Shown here one piece after another: positions 1 to 8,626 of a stretch of DNA of 64,000 bases. The notes beneath the pieces are model-generated. The model saw only the letters and a list, made by a program, of their open reading frames with translations. It ran no database searches and was not told the origin of the DNA. This stretch comes from Trissonchulus latispiculum (Eukaryota > Nematoda > Enoplea > Enoplida > Ironidae). The position numbers and the translations under genes are program-made. The stretch covers positions 93,208 through 157,207 of the forward strand of contig JASAND010028082.1 in assembly GCA_030248195.1 (NCBI GenBank), written 5' to 3'. Numbering within the stretch: the stretch's first letter is position 1; every line of letters starts with the position of its first letter.

Positions 1-1
1 T

Positions 2-400
2 AGTTTCAATTGGATACAGGTTACAATAGTTTCAATTGGATTCAGTTGTTTTTGTGAATGCAGCTACAAAAAATCTAATGCTACAGTAGAATTGCCTGCA
101 AAACAATTTCATCCAATTACCATTGAGTTGCTGCCGAATGGTGCAGTAGGACTAGTTCAGGGTAAACGGCGGAGTAACATTTCAGCAAAACAGTTTAGCA
201 AAATGCTGAATTTTATAAAGTTTTGTGTTACGAATGACACAAGGTGCAATAAAAAGCCTTCGACCAAGTTGATGTGCCCATTTGTAGCAAGCAGCTACAA
301 CCTAACATTATGTTTTGCTGACGACAAACAAATAATGTACGCTGAGATAGGAAGTATCTATCTAACGAGAACCGATGTACTTAAAATATATGAAGTGTAG
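2..400 (+). CDS. Unrecognised Polinton 1 protein, 3' end only
   Basis: The frame is open from the window edge to a TAG at 398-400, so the gene starts outside the window. I do not recognise the product. The visible part is about 130 residues, with a hydrophobic, Cys-containing N-terminal stretch followed by a basic segment near codon 55 (GKRRSNIS) and a mixed C-terminal half ending TRTDVLKIYEV. No membrane segment or catalytic motif is obvious. It lies on the same strand as, and just upstream of, the recognisable Polinton virion genes, so it is probably an accessory gene of that element. A 12-base duplication (tttcaattggat) occurs at positions 4-15 and 30-41. Confidence 0.45.
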   Translation, partial: SFNWIQVTIVSIGFSCFCECSYKKSNATVELPAKQFHPITIELLPNGAVGLVQGKRRSNISAKQFSKMLNFIKFCVTNDTRCNKKPSTKLMCPFVASSYNLTLCFADDKQIMYAEIGSIYLTRTDVLKIYEV

Positions 401-595
401 CGATGACTAATGAAACCTAGCTCAATGATACTGCAACGGTCACTTAAACTCGCTAACATTGTACGCAAAGGATATTTATCGCTGTCAGTATGGTCAGTAT
501 GTGTACTTTTTGCAACATGGAATGGTATGGAACGGCGTAAACATGTTAGGAAGACCCACACTAACAAACTATCCAGAACCTGTTGTGGTACCACA

Positions 596-965
596 GGTGG
601 ACAAGGGGGGGGGAGGGGGGAAATTTCCCCCCCTCGGCGAAGTCGCCCACAAGGGGTCGCGAAATTGCTCCCACAATGGGTAAGAAAATTGGCCACAAGG
701 GGTGAGAAAATTGCCCAAAAAATAGGTTTTACGACTAAAATTTCCAAAAATTTTCCGGCTTCGCCGGAATTTTTACTTAAAATTACTATTTTTGGCTAAA
801 AAACGTCCAAAAACATGTTTTAGCTTAAAAATTGCTGTTTTTTGCTAAAAATAGGCTAAAATAGCTTAAAAATCGCTTTCAAAAGTACCCCTAAGAAAAA
901 TCGCTCTCACAAGGGATACCCAAATTTGCTTCCACAAGGGTCAGTGAAATTTGACCTCCCGTTCA
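596..965. repeat. G-run repeat insertion with CCGGCTTCGCCGG hairpin
   Basis: A run of G, then C, opens the segment (605-632). It is followed by short AT-rich phrases repeating 'cacaaggggt' and 'gctaaaaa', and a hairpin CCGGCTTCGCCGG near 753. The same hairpin type and phrasing recur at 1985-2020, 35680-35700 and 36470-36490, so this is a dispersed repeat family. CAGGT occurs on both sides (595 and 964) and may be the target duplication. No coding capacity is seen. Confidence 0.5.
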
Positions 966-1021
966 GGTATGTGTGGTACTACTTTTAAAATAATGCGTGA
1001 GAAGAGAAAGCATGACAACAC

Positions 1022-1362
1022 CAAGAGTACATAATAACTAAGAGTGTGACAAGCGTCACGCTCTTAGTTATCAAGCGAAAAACATCATCTGCACAATAAC
1101 GGCTGACCCCCTCACAACTGAGTATGTGCACTTCAAATATTTTTGCCCGCTATGCCTACGTTCTACAGCTCGCTACAGACGCACACTGAACCAACTGACT
1201 AGTTGTGTTGTTGAGCTTTAGAACGTAGACATAGCGGGCAAAAGTATTTGAAGTGCACATACTCAGTTGTGGGGGGGTCAGCCGTTATTGTGCAGATGAT
1301 GTTTTTCGCTTGATAACTAAGAGCGTGACGCTTGTCACACTCTTAGTTATTATGTACTCTTG
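1022..1362. mobile_element. Foldback element 1, ~150-bp inverted arms
   Basis: The element begins CAAGAGTACATAATAAC and ends with its complement GTACTCTTG. The arms, about 1022-1172 and 1213-1362, are near-perfect inverted copies. Each arm contains its own nested hairpin (ATAACTAAGAGTGTGAC / aagc / complementary half), so each end can form a stem by itself. Flanks are ACAACAC on the left and ATAACAC on the right, consistent with a 7-bp duplication with one later change. It has no ORF. Related copies lie at 23135-23553 and (one end only) 56210-56260. The 7-bp duplication would fit a P-type or similar transposase, which is not encoded here. Confidence 0.85.
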
Positions 1363-1596
1363 ATAACACTGATCAGTGGATATCACCCCTGAAACTAGTC
1401 AGAACCGACACTCAAACTGTTTATGGTACTGATTCCTCCAAAGACATTTCTGACAACACTTATTTTGTGGATGTCAACCACCACCCTTTAAGTAACTCAT
1501 ACCGCTGCAATTTTTCTTACGGTGGATACACAGCAAAACAAATGTTTCCCGGTCGGGTTGATACTTCATAAAAGCGTTTAATCACGCGACAAATAA

Positions 1597-1743
1597 CCAC
1601 ATGGATATTTATTAATAGATTTAGACCAGACTACGCCTGAGGAATATAGACTTAGAAGTACCATATTTCCAGATGAGCCGAACGGTGTTTATAAAGTAAA
1701 ATACATAAAAGAGATAAGAAAACACGAAACATTCCCAATATAA
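1597..1743 (+). pseudogene. C-terminal fragment of a Polinton ORF of unknown function
   Basis: An open stretch between stops at 1594-1596 and 1741-1743 reads as protein-like sequence (core TTPEEYRLRSTIFPDEPNG). It follows 28 bases after the previous gene's stop and uses the same strand. Similar short 'YLLIDL..TTPE..RLR' segments occur, as I remember, in uncharacterised Polinton-associated proteins; that resemblance is recollection and was not checked. No start codon is visible, so it is a remnant. Confidence 0.4.
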
Positions 1744-1874
1744 TGGCCAAGCGTTTCGAAAAGAATTCTGCTTTCCCCAGAGTGTTGTGCAAGTGTAATT
1801 TGAAGCAGAAATCTGGTATCATAGAAAACTCAAGTGCAAAGTTAATAAAAACTGTATGTGACCATACGTGTGCT

Positions 1875-2045
1875 TGGGGGGGGGTTGTTGGGTTTTCACC
1901 CCAACGCCCAGACCTGAGCTCACCATCCCAGAGGGGTCCCTCACCCCCCCCCCAGAATCCGGATTTTTCCGGTAAAAAACCGGAAAAGTCCGGTTTTTCG
2001 GCGGCCTTCGGCCGCACTTCACCCCCCCCCCAGAACTTCCCCTCC
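1875..2045. repeat. G/C-run repeat with CCGG hairpins
   Basis: G-run at 1876-1885, C-runs at 1944-1953 and 2023-2032, and hairpins of the CCGG..CCGG and GGCGGCCTTCGGCCG type between them. Similar in style to the repeats at 596-965 and 33.3-36.6 kb. It ends right before the ATG at 2051, so it may have replaced the native promoter of the next gene. Confidence 0.5.
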
Positions 2046-2050
2046 TGCAC

Positions 2051-2287
2051 ATGTCTGTGTGTGACTGTGTTGAAAATGTCCTGTCGAGCAATGTGCAGTT
2101 GCCAGAAAAAGATATAAAACAACTTAAACGTCACAGAAAAATACTGCGGCAGCTGCGAGATAAGAATATAAACATATCAAAGAAAAAGAAACTCATTGTG
2201 CAACGAGGTGGATTTTCACCTGCGTTGCTAGCACCTTTACTGGGGGTTGTTGGTGGACTTGTTACTGATTTGTTGCTGAAAAGATAA
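2051..2287 (+). CDS. Small basic-hydrophobic virion-type protein
   Basis: Intact 78-residue frame. The middle is strongly basic (residues 24-50, including SKKKKLIVQ), followed by GGFSPALLAPLLGVVGGL (about residues 53-70), a Gly/Leu hydrophobic segment long enough to enter a membrane, and a basic C-terminus (LLLKR). Small proteins with a basic half and a 'RGGF..ALL..L' tail recur in Polintons/adintoviruses and have been compared to adenovirus core or membrane-active peptides; I infer a virion role by this layout and the neighbours. The stop codon overlaps the next start (TAATG at 2285-2289), a compact arrangement that suggests coupled translation. Confidence 0.6.
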   Translation: MSVCDCVENVLSSNVQLPEKDIKQLKRHRKILRQLRDKNINISKKKKLIVQRGGFSPALLAPLLGVVGGLVTDLLLKR

Positions 2288-2863
2288 TGGAGTATTCTAT
2301 ACTGGTTAGGCCGGACTATTTTGAAAAACACGAAAAGGAAGTGGAATAGATCTAAAACATTCAATGAAAAGCGTAAATTTCCAGACGTCTGCTTCAGGAA
2401 AAAGGCCAAGTGAAATGCCCAAATATTGAAGAACGTAAACTTGAACCATCACAAACTATGGTAATCCCAATGATTGAGGCATTGCCCAAAAGACTGCTAC
2501 CTATAGCAGAAAATTTGCAGGATCATCTACAGGCAGTGACAGATTTCAAAGTTAATGAAAAAGGGGAGATTTCGTATAAAGGGAAGGATGCTCCTGGATC
2601 TCGAGTTACAGATCTTATACATGATTTTGTAAGGAATCGTCCAACCAAAAGTCCTGTCGTTGGATTTCATCTGTTCACTGAGGTATTACGTGATACTAAT
2701 GTTCCTAGGGAATTCATTGGTCATCCTACCCGATGGCAATTAATAAAAGATCCCTGTAACCCCAAGTAGACCAGCAGCTCAGCGAATTGAAGCATTACGT
2801 ACAAGACATTTGCAATCTGGAACAGGATTAGCCCTGAAAACATTGAAATGGAAGACACTTTAA
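2287..2863 (+). pseudogene. Conserved Polinton ORF of unknown function, frameshifted
   Basis: The ATG at 2287 overlaps the previous stop. The first frame runs 20 codons to a TAG at 2347. After a shift, 2410-2769 is open (119 codons) with GEISYKGKDAPGSRV near its middle and NVPREFIGHPTRW near its end. A second shift near 2755 carries the reading to TAA 2861-2863. The 'YKG...PGS..xDLIHD' and 'NVP.EFIG' phrases are familiar to me from uncharacterised Polinton proteins lying near the capsid genes, but no biochemical role is established. At least two indels make it non-functional here. Confidence 0.55.
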
Positions 2864-2972
2864 GTTACTTATGATCCGAATTGGTCCGAAGAGCTATTCA
2901 AAATTGTGAAAGTAACGTCTAATGCATACCCTGTCGTGTATCAGCTTACTGACTTAGATCTTACAGCTTATT
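2864..2972 (+). pseudogene. Integrase C-terminal fragment (retroviral-type, Polinton)
   Basis: A 35-codon open stretch reads YDPNWSEELFKIVKVT followed by YPVVYQLTDLD and a TAA. 'NW(S/T)EE.F.I..V...P..Y.L.D' is the signature of the C-terminal beta-barrel of rve-type integrases carried by Polintons and retroelements. The catalytic D,D-35-E core is absent from the window, so this is only the tail. Integrase inserts the element DNA and makes the 6-bp target duplication in intact Polintons. It directly abuts the end of the previous ORF, so it may have arrived by rearrangement. Confidence 0.5.
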
Positions 2973-3314
2973 AACATTATTTTTGAAAGGGAGAGGGGAA
3001 AGTCTTTTGATATTGTAGATCTAAAACTGGGTAGTAAACTTCAATATATACTTGGGTTTGGAGAAGGAGACAATCTGAATCCTCAAGGTTTACTTGAAAG
3101 AGAGTCACCGACGCATGTAAACAAGAAGGAGAAAGTTATCGCTGGTGACGCAGAGCCCGATATGAAGGCTGGTTTTCATTCAATGTATGTATACTGTGAC
3201 TTGTCAGTCGGAAACACCATCGCTCCGCTGCTCCGAATTTGTAAACACTACAAGAATACACGGAGAATTCATTGATAAAGAGTATCTCAATCCTCACTAT
3301 GTTCCCGTACTTAA

Positions 3315-4697
3315 CAGGGGGGGGCTACGAACGGGTTAGCACAACATCGTCGGAGAGACCTACTTCCCCCCCCAACGTTAGCCAACATATCAAATTAAAA
3401 AAGTTTGGGGTGGACAACAATATATCTCTTATACACCGTTTTTGGCAGGACGCCAAAGTACAAATTTTAGTTCGAAAAATGGGATTTTTCAAAAAGGGGT
3501 TTTCAGCTCTGGTGGATTAACGGTTTGACCAATTCTAAAACTTCCAGCCATAAATGTTAAGTGTTACTAGTGCTAAATATTAAAAGTATTCCGGCTTTCG
3601 AGCGTTGCTTCCTTCTTCAGCTATAGCAGCTCAAAGTTTGAAATTTGGCAAAAAGTTGCAAAGTGAACGTTTTCGATCTAATAAAATTGACAGCCCCTAG
3701 CCTACCCCAGCTTTTTACCAAATATTAGGCTCTAATAGGGGCAAACTGTCTGTGAGTTTCAAGGGTTTTGGTTTTCTGGTTAGTTTGCTAGCAAACTTTT
3801 TGTTAAGAAATAACCCTTATTTTTAGGCCTGAAAAGCTAGCTAAGCACAGTAAAAATGGGGTCAAAAAATTTTTTGTCTCCGATTTTGCCGAAAAGGTGG
3901 TTGTAGGGGTTGTTTGACCTGCTGAATCCGAATATGAAATCCGTTTTTCGATATAACGCTTCCTTCGTTCAGTATGCGCTTACAACTGTCTTAGAGCTTT
4001 TTGGAGCGATCGCCATGCATACTTTTGAGAAATTAATCTAGCATTTCTAAACATTGGAGCGAGCTTTGGTGACATAGCTTTCGGCACATCTTGGTACACT
4101 GACTGGCCTGTAATGTGCAAAGTTTCAGCCGATTCTGCCGCAGTACTTTGGAGTAATTGGCTCACATCTTCGAAATGGCACAGCGGCAATATCGATAATA
4201 TAATCCAGCACTGCGAACGCAGGGATTAACGAAATGACGTCATTTATACCACAGTTAAGACAGATACTTGGAGTATTAATTGCAGCAAAATTTGGCTCAT
4301 TTGGTAAACCACAGCTCATTAGAAGTTAGTTAACTTCCACCCGTATAGACCTACAACACCCAATTTTTCGCACTTTGATCGTATAGCACAGAGAAGTAGG
4401 CAATGGTCTAGAGATTATTTTACACAATATCAAAGCACGATATGTCAGAACTAATTCCTGAAAATTTGGGTACCGTACCTTACCCGTAGCGATCAGGGCG
4501 AGGCGAAGTTTGTGTACGTGTCATGTCGAGCTTTGGACCGATAACACCAACTTCTGATGGCTCCACACGATGCTACGTTGCATGGAATTCTTTCAAACTT
4601 TAACCTATTTTACACTAAACCTAATACTATTATGTGGCAAAAGACTAGCTAGCTTTTCCAACATCGAACATTTAATGAAATTCGTAGCCCCCCCCCC
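3315..4697. mobile_element. TTAA-flanked DNA transposon A (non-autonomous)
   Basis: It lies between TTAA at 3311-3314 and TTAA at 4698-4701. The ends are inverted: GGGGGGGCTACGAA on the left, TTCGTAGCCCCCCC on the right. TTAA duplication is the hallmark of piggyBac and some Kolobok-type elements. The 1.4-kb interior contains no recognisable transposase; it includes an 'aaaatttttTGTCTCCGATTT' type phrase near 3865 also seen at 33166 and 33296. The left end sits within the penton coding sequence. Confidence 0.75.
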
Positions 4698-4701
4698 TTA
4701 A

Positions 4702-5928
4702 GGGGGGGGGGGTCGCCGGGTACCAAATTTTATAGTCACCGATGTCGCTCATGTTCGGGAGTAATATACCCCCATATGTGTCCAAATACAAGACACATTT
4801 TTAGAGTCCAGGGTCAATCCAGTTAAGAGATATTGCAGTTCAAATCCCTACAATTTAGTATTTACGCCATTATGCCTCGCTAAGGGCTTCGAAGACGTGT
4901 ACACATAGGATGACAAAAGACTACGGTATGGTCAATACATCAAATTGAAGCCTCTATCTTGGGCTATTTATTGCTGTGCAAATGACAATGATACGTCAAG
5001 CAACGAGCGAGAAACGGCGTTTGAACCATTTGATTAAGCTCCTTCCGACTGTTATTTACTTCAAACTTTAATGCGGCTTAACTTTCCCATACTGCTTTGT
5101 AGAGACTTGGTGCAAGAAGATAAAATGTTCAGGACATCGAGAGCTTCAATTTGATATAAAATTTGGCTGTATTTGAAAAATTTGAAAATTTCCGATTTTT
5201 TGACTCGAGGCCTCCGTCATCGGACTAAGGCATGCATCCACAGTTAGACACCAGCAATTGCAGTTAAATTTAGCGCACATCTTCCTTTCATATGTGCAAA
5301 CTGGCACACCGAATTTGGTTGGAATAGCTCGGCTTTCACCCGACTTATGGACCATTATATCCAAAAAATTGAGAAAATGACGTATTTTGAGGCAAAACGC
5401 CAACGTGGTAACCAAAAGTATGAACTATCCACAAGTAGCAGCATGGATTTTGCGTATGGAAATTGAACCTCTATTCGTGTACTGTGTTAATATCTATACA
5501 CGAAATCTGTGCAGTAAACGGTTAGTTCAGGCCATGACGAAACATTTCTTTGGTGACGTTTTTGTATGTCAAATTTGTGCAAAAACCGGCTTCACCCAAC
5601 TTTGAAAATTTTTAGAAAATCGCTGAGCTAACACAAAAATACCTCATATAGATATTAACACGCTACCTAGTCCAGATTAACATTTTGCCCAGCTATAGCT
5701 CGTTTTCTCTTGCACAGCGCTCAAACTTTTGGTTACCGCGAAATTTTCCTAACTTTTTCATTTTCCTATGTTTAACACATGCCGGGACCACCTTTGGAGG
5801 ACTATTGTGAATGATAGGGAGAGTTTTGCAACAAACGCAACTGTCTTGTTTTGGGGACCCATGGGGACTACAAAATATGTGAAAATGAGAAAAATCGGAG
5901 ATGGTCGAAAATTCGCGACCCCCCCCCC
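4702..5928. mobile_element. TTAA-flanked DNA transposon B (non-autonomous)
   Basis: It shares the TTAA at 4698-4701 with element A and ends at TTAA 5929-5932. Its inverted ends are GGGGGGGGGGTCGC and GCGACCCCCCCC. The interior is AT-rich without a convincing coding sequence. The right-hand flank, TTAATAGG, resembles the left flank of element A, TTAACAGG, so A+B together may have entered as one unit, or B inserted at the TTAA of A. Confidence 0.75.
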
Positions 5929-6048
5929 TTAATAGGGAATTTGAATCGGTCGAAATTAATATATATATATATATAATGACGCAGGACAGCCAGTTGATTT
6001 TGCTTACGGAAAAATCTATGCAAAGTTGCACTTTAGGAAGGTGAGACC

Positions 6049-6413
6049 ATGAGAACTGTCTACTATCCTGAGCAAGTCAAAACGTGGGAAGACGTGTTAC
6101 TGCAAACATGTGGTGCTCTACCTACGTATGCAGGACACCCTTACCAAAGAGGAGAAGGAATCGGTAGTTTTTTAAAGGACTGTTTCGAGCAATTTGGCCA
6201 ACTGTCAGAAAAGTTGGCATTCATGTGGGAAAGGAAGCCCTTAGAACAGGTAGCGATGTGGCTAAAGATTATCTCAATAAGGGAGAAGACATAAAAACAT
6301 CACTGAAAAAGCGCACTAGGCAGGCAGTTGGACGCACTCTGAGCAAATTCGAGGAAGATTTGCAGCAAGAAAGTGAAGGTCTTGGTAGCAGATTAACAGC
6401 AAAAAACATATAA
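6049..6413 (+). pseudogene. Polinton virion-associated protein preceding major capsid
   Basis: Two overlapping frames (6049-6294 and 6225-6413) make one gene broken by a shift near 6210. The first half has PVYAGxxYQRG-like HPYQRGEGIGSFLKDCF; the second half is helical and basic (VAKDYLNKGEDIKTSLKKR). This 'YQRG.GIGSFL ... basic helix' layout is typical of the gene just upstream of the hexon-type capsid in Polintons, sometimes compared with adenovirus protein VI, which is membrane-active. Start chosen at 6049 because it overlaps the penton stop as ATGA. The frameshift makes this copy inactive. Confidence 0.55.
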
Positions 6414-6456
6414 AGGATTAGAAAACGACGGAAACTTAACACTGACGTATTCAGCC

Positions 6457-7660
6457 ATGGCTAAGCAAGTGGATGCACAATCTTATCCTGGGTTTAAAAG
6501 AGCGAACTCGACCTATTTTCTCTTCCACCTAGTCAAGTTGCTATCGAAAAGGGCTATCCGGCAGAATATTATCCTCAGAATCCTATAACAGACGTACAGG
6601 ATACAGCGGTCCGTACAGGATACACATACCAAAAGACTCGTTTATGTTGGATTTAAATTAAAACTATGTGTATGTACAAATAAAAATTGTGACTAAAGAT
6701 GGCAAAACACTGGACCTCTGTACGCGTATAAGGCATACCTGGAAGTTTTGCTAAATTATGGACCCGACGCTAAATGTAATCATCAACAAATCGCCATGTT
6801 TTATAAAGATAAAACACTAAAATTTGACGACTTGACTTCTGGAGAAGTGGAGAGGGGAGCCATTTATCAAAACCAAAGGTGTTGAAACTTCTAGCTCCAT
6901 TGCACTGTGACTTATTTAAGCAGGACAGTTACATGTTAAGCGATACGGAAATGCCGATTAAACTTCATAGAAATGACGACAAATTTGTTTTAATGAGTGA
7001 CGGTGCGGAATATAAAATCAAGGTGGAAGACGTGATGGTACGTCTGGAAGATTAAACCACAAGAATAGCTAAGTTTGGCTATAGAAAATGTTCTACGCAG
7101 CAACCATGCAGCCAAGTATCCTATACGTCGAACAAATATGGTGACTCGACATCTGGCCGCAAACACTCAGACTGTGGTAAAAAACTCCATTTTTTCTGGT
7201 CAACTCCCCAGACGAGTCGTTTTAACAATGGTTGACTCAGAAGCGTTTGACGGCTCCTTTAAGGCGAATCCCTTTAAGTTTGACACTAAAATGTGGAGAT
7301 GAGTTCATACCCAAGCATCCAATGAGGATGGACTGGAGTCATTTCAAATATAGTGTACCCTATATGTACCTATTTGAAGGAATTAACATGGCCACTAGCG
7401 ATAAAGGGATTGATATTAAATATAAAGACTTCAATGCTGGGAATAAAATTTTTCTGTTCAATCTAACAGCAGATAACGTGGATGGAAACGCAATGGAACT
7501 TACCCGAGAAGGAGACCTTTCACTCTATATGCAACTGAAAGAGCCACTTAGCAATCACTTACAAGGAGTAGAAATTATCATATAAGGAGAATTTGATAAC
7601 TTAATATCCATCGACATTACTCAATTTAAGGTTAATAAATGTTATAACTCATCTGATCTA
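6457..7660 (+). pseudogene. Polinton major capsid protein (double jelly-roll hexon)
   Basis: Recognisable blocks lie in several frames: LDLFSLPPSQVAIEKG (about 6510), FMLDL (6640), KYPIRRTNMV and FSGQLPRRVVLTMVD (7100-7235), PFKFDTKMW, then MYLFEGINMATSDKGIDI with LFNLTADN (7360-7480), and EFDNLISID after a TAA at 7583-7585. The order matches the hexon-type major capsid protein of Polintons, which builds the icosahedral shell. At least four frameshifts and several stops are present. From 7608 to 7700 a stretch of about 48 bp is tandemly duplicated. The longest intact piece is 7232-7585 (117 codons). Confidence 0.85.
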
Positions 7661-7717
7661 CTCAACTTTAAGTTAATAAATATGTTATGTCCAGCTGATC
7701 TTAATTATGTGCTGAAA

Positions 7718-7840
7718 ATGCTACGACTACTTTTACTTGCTGTAGCCGTATCCGCGGAACAGTTATACTACCAGGAAGAGAGTCTACATGTTACCGTGGT
7801 TGATGATAATGGAGCTGAAATTAGTATACCTTCACTATAA
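7718..7840 (+). CDS. 40-residue signal-peptide-like ORF
   Basis: ATG at 7718 to TAA at 7838-7840. The first 13 residues, MLRLLLLAVAVSA, look like a secretion signal or membrane anchor with a plausible cut after SA; the rest is a short acidic segment. It is too short for ordinary gene callers. Caution: the frame is continuous with the tail of the capsid region (no stop from 7586 to 7717), so it may be only a capsid C-terminal extension created by the tandem duplication. The protease ATG follows two bases after its stop. Confidence 0.4.
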   Translation: MLRLLLLAVAVSAEQLYYQEESLHVTVVDDNGAEISIPSL

Positions 7841-7842
7841 AA

Positions 7843-8324
7843 TGACAGATCTTAATATTAATAAAAGCAGTCATATGGAACTCGTTAGATGGGCACTGAA
7901 AGGTTACTATGACTAGTTTAGACTAATAAGTCGAGTCGCCAACGCTGATCCATATCTGCGTAAACTCTTTCTGGGTGTATTCTCTAGTGATCAGCTACCA
8001 ACGGTGCAACGCAGACCGGCATGTTTTATACTTAATACGGGTCCATCGACAAATGAAAGAACAAACGAAACTAAGATTGTCTGGAGAGCACTGGCTTGTT
8101 ATGTATTTTGACACTTATGTGGAGTACTTTGACAGTTATGGACTTGAGCCTATACAGGCCTGTATGCAGTATAAGCCGGAAAAAGTAAACAAATACTGTT
8201 TGCAAGACTTTGATACTAATGTTTGTGGTGAATTTTGCATATATTTTTTGAATAAAAGATCACGTGGCTATTGACGAAAACTAAAGCCGAGAGCCTAATA
8301 GACTGTATTCAACAACGAATTTAA
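7843..8324 (+). pseudogene. Polinton cysteine protease (adenain/Ulp1-like)
   Basis: The reading begins at ATG 7843, meets a TAG near 7915, and shifts frame near 8070. The catalytic half is 7975-8274: His in GEHW (codon at 8089), Asp in VEYFDSYG (8131), Gln in YCLQDFD and Cys in NVCGEFC. This H...D...Q...C arrangement is that of the adenovirus-type capsid-maturation protease used by Polintons. The end (KAESLIDCIQQRI, TAA at 8322-8324) is in a third frame. A matching tail is found at 23729-23788. Inactive because of the breaks. Confidence 0.8.
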
Positions 8325-8380
8325 TTGACAATAAAAGTGTCAACAACCAAGTCTTTGCCAAAACGTCTCAATCAAAACAA

Positions 8381-8503
8381 TATGCAAATTAGGTTTGAGA
8401 CTGAATTATGCAAATTAGTCTCACACCTAAGAAAGCTGTAGCTGGGAATGCTAACAGCAGCAAAAAACCAACGCAAACAATTTTAAATCGGGATAATTCC
8501 CGA
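8381..8503 (+). promoter_or_regulatory. Conserved upstream block of the TBP-like gene
   Basis: Contains two TATGCAAATTAG octamer-like boxes (8381-8392, 8407-8418), an inverted GAGACT/AGTCTC pair around the second, and a palindrome TCGGGA-taat-TCCCGA (8488-8503). A diverged copy of the whole block occurs at 23790-23960, where the palindrome arms are identical (TCGGGA-gaat-TCCCGA). Preservation of both arms in two diverged copies points to a protein-binding site or structured element. Which factor binds is unknown. Confidence 0.5.
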
Positions 8504-8531
8504 CAGCTATAGCTTCGAATCAATAATAGAC

Positions 8532-8539
8532 TATTTAAG
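8532..8539 (+). promoter_or_regulatory. TATA box (TATTTAAG) of the TBP-like gene
   Basis: TATTTAAG lies 95 bases before the ATG at 8627, downstream of the conserved palindrome. Good match to a metazoan TATA element, so a TBP-like protein may act on its own promoter. Confidence 0.45.
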
Positions 8540-8626
8540 GAAGCGAGGGGATAAGATATTTATGCAGACCTTCATCACAGCAACAGTTATTTACACAATA
8601 TTGTCAATATTGTCGGTGCCGTAAAG

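Larger units (their letters stand above)
459..1569 (+). pseudogene. Unrecognised Polinton 1 gene broken by two insertions
   Basis: Three pieces of protein-like sequence are separated by inserts. Positions 459-595 encode a Tyr/Gln-rich stretch (IYRCQYGQYVYFLQHGMVW). Positions 966-1021 continue in another frame (MREKRKHDN). Positions 1363-1569 encode a C-terminal part with NTYFVDVNHHPLSNSYRC and a TAA stop at 1567-1569. A G-rich repeat separates the first two pieces and a foldback element the last two; removing the foldback and one copy of its duplicated flank leaves the D-N-T-D-Q-W reading continuous. The function is unknown. Cys, Asn and Gly content would fit an exposed virion or secreted protein, but this is only an impression. 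Confidence 0.45.
2977..6052 (+). pseudogene. Polinton penton-type minor capsid gene, split by two transposons
   Basis: Positions 2990-3316 carry KAGFHSMYVYCDL, GNTIAPLLRICK and, after a frameshift, NPHYVPVLNR. Positions 5933-6052 resume with FESVEIN and end GKIYAKLHFRKVRP then TGA at 6050-6052. These segments match the C-terminal half of the single jelly-roll penton-base-like protein of Polintons, which forms the capsid vertices. Between them lie two TTAA-flanked elements (3315-5928). A (TA)n run at 5960-5977 also breaks the frame, and the N-terminal half is missing. The final TGA overlaps the next ATG (ATGA, 6049-6052). Confidence 0.7.
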
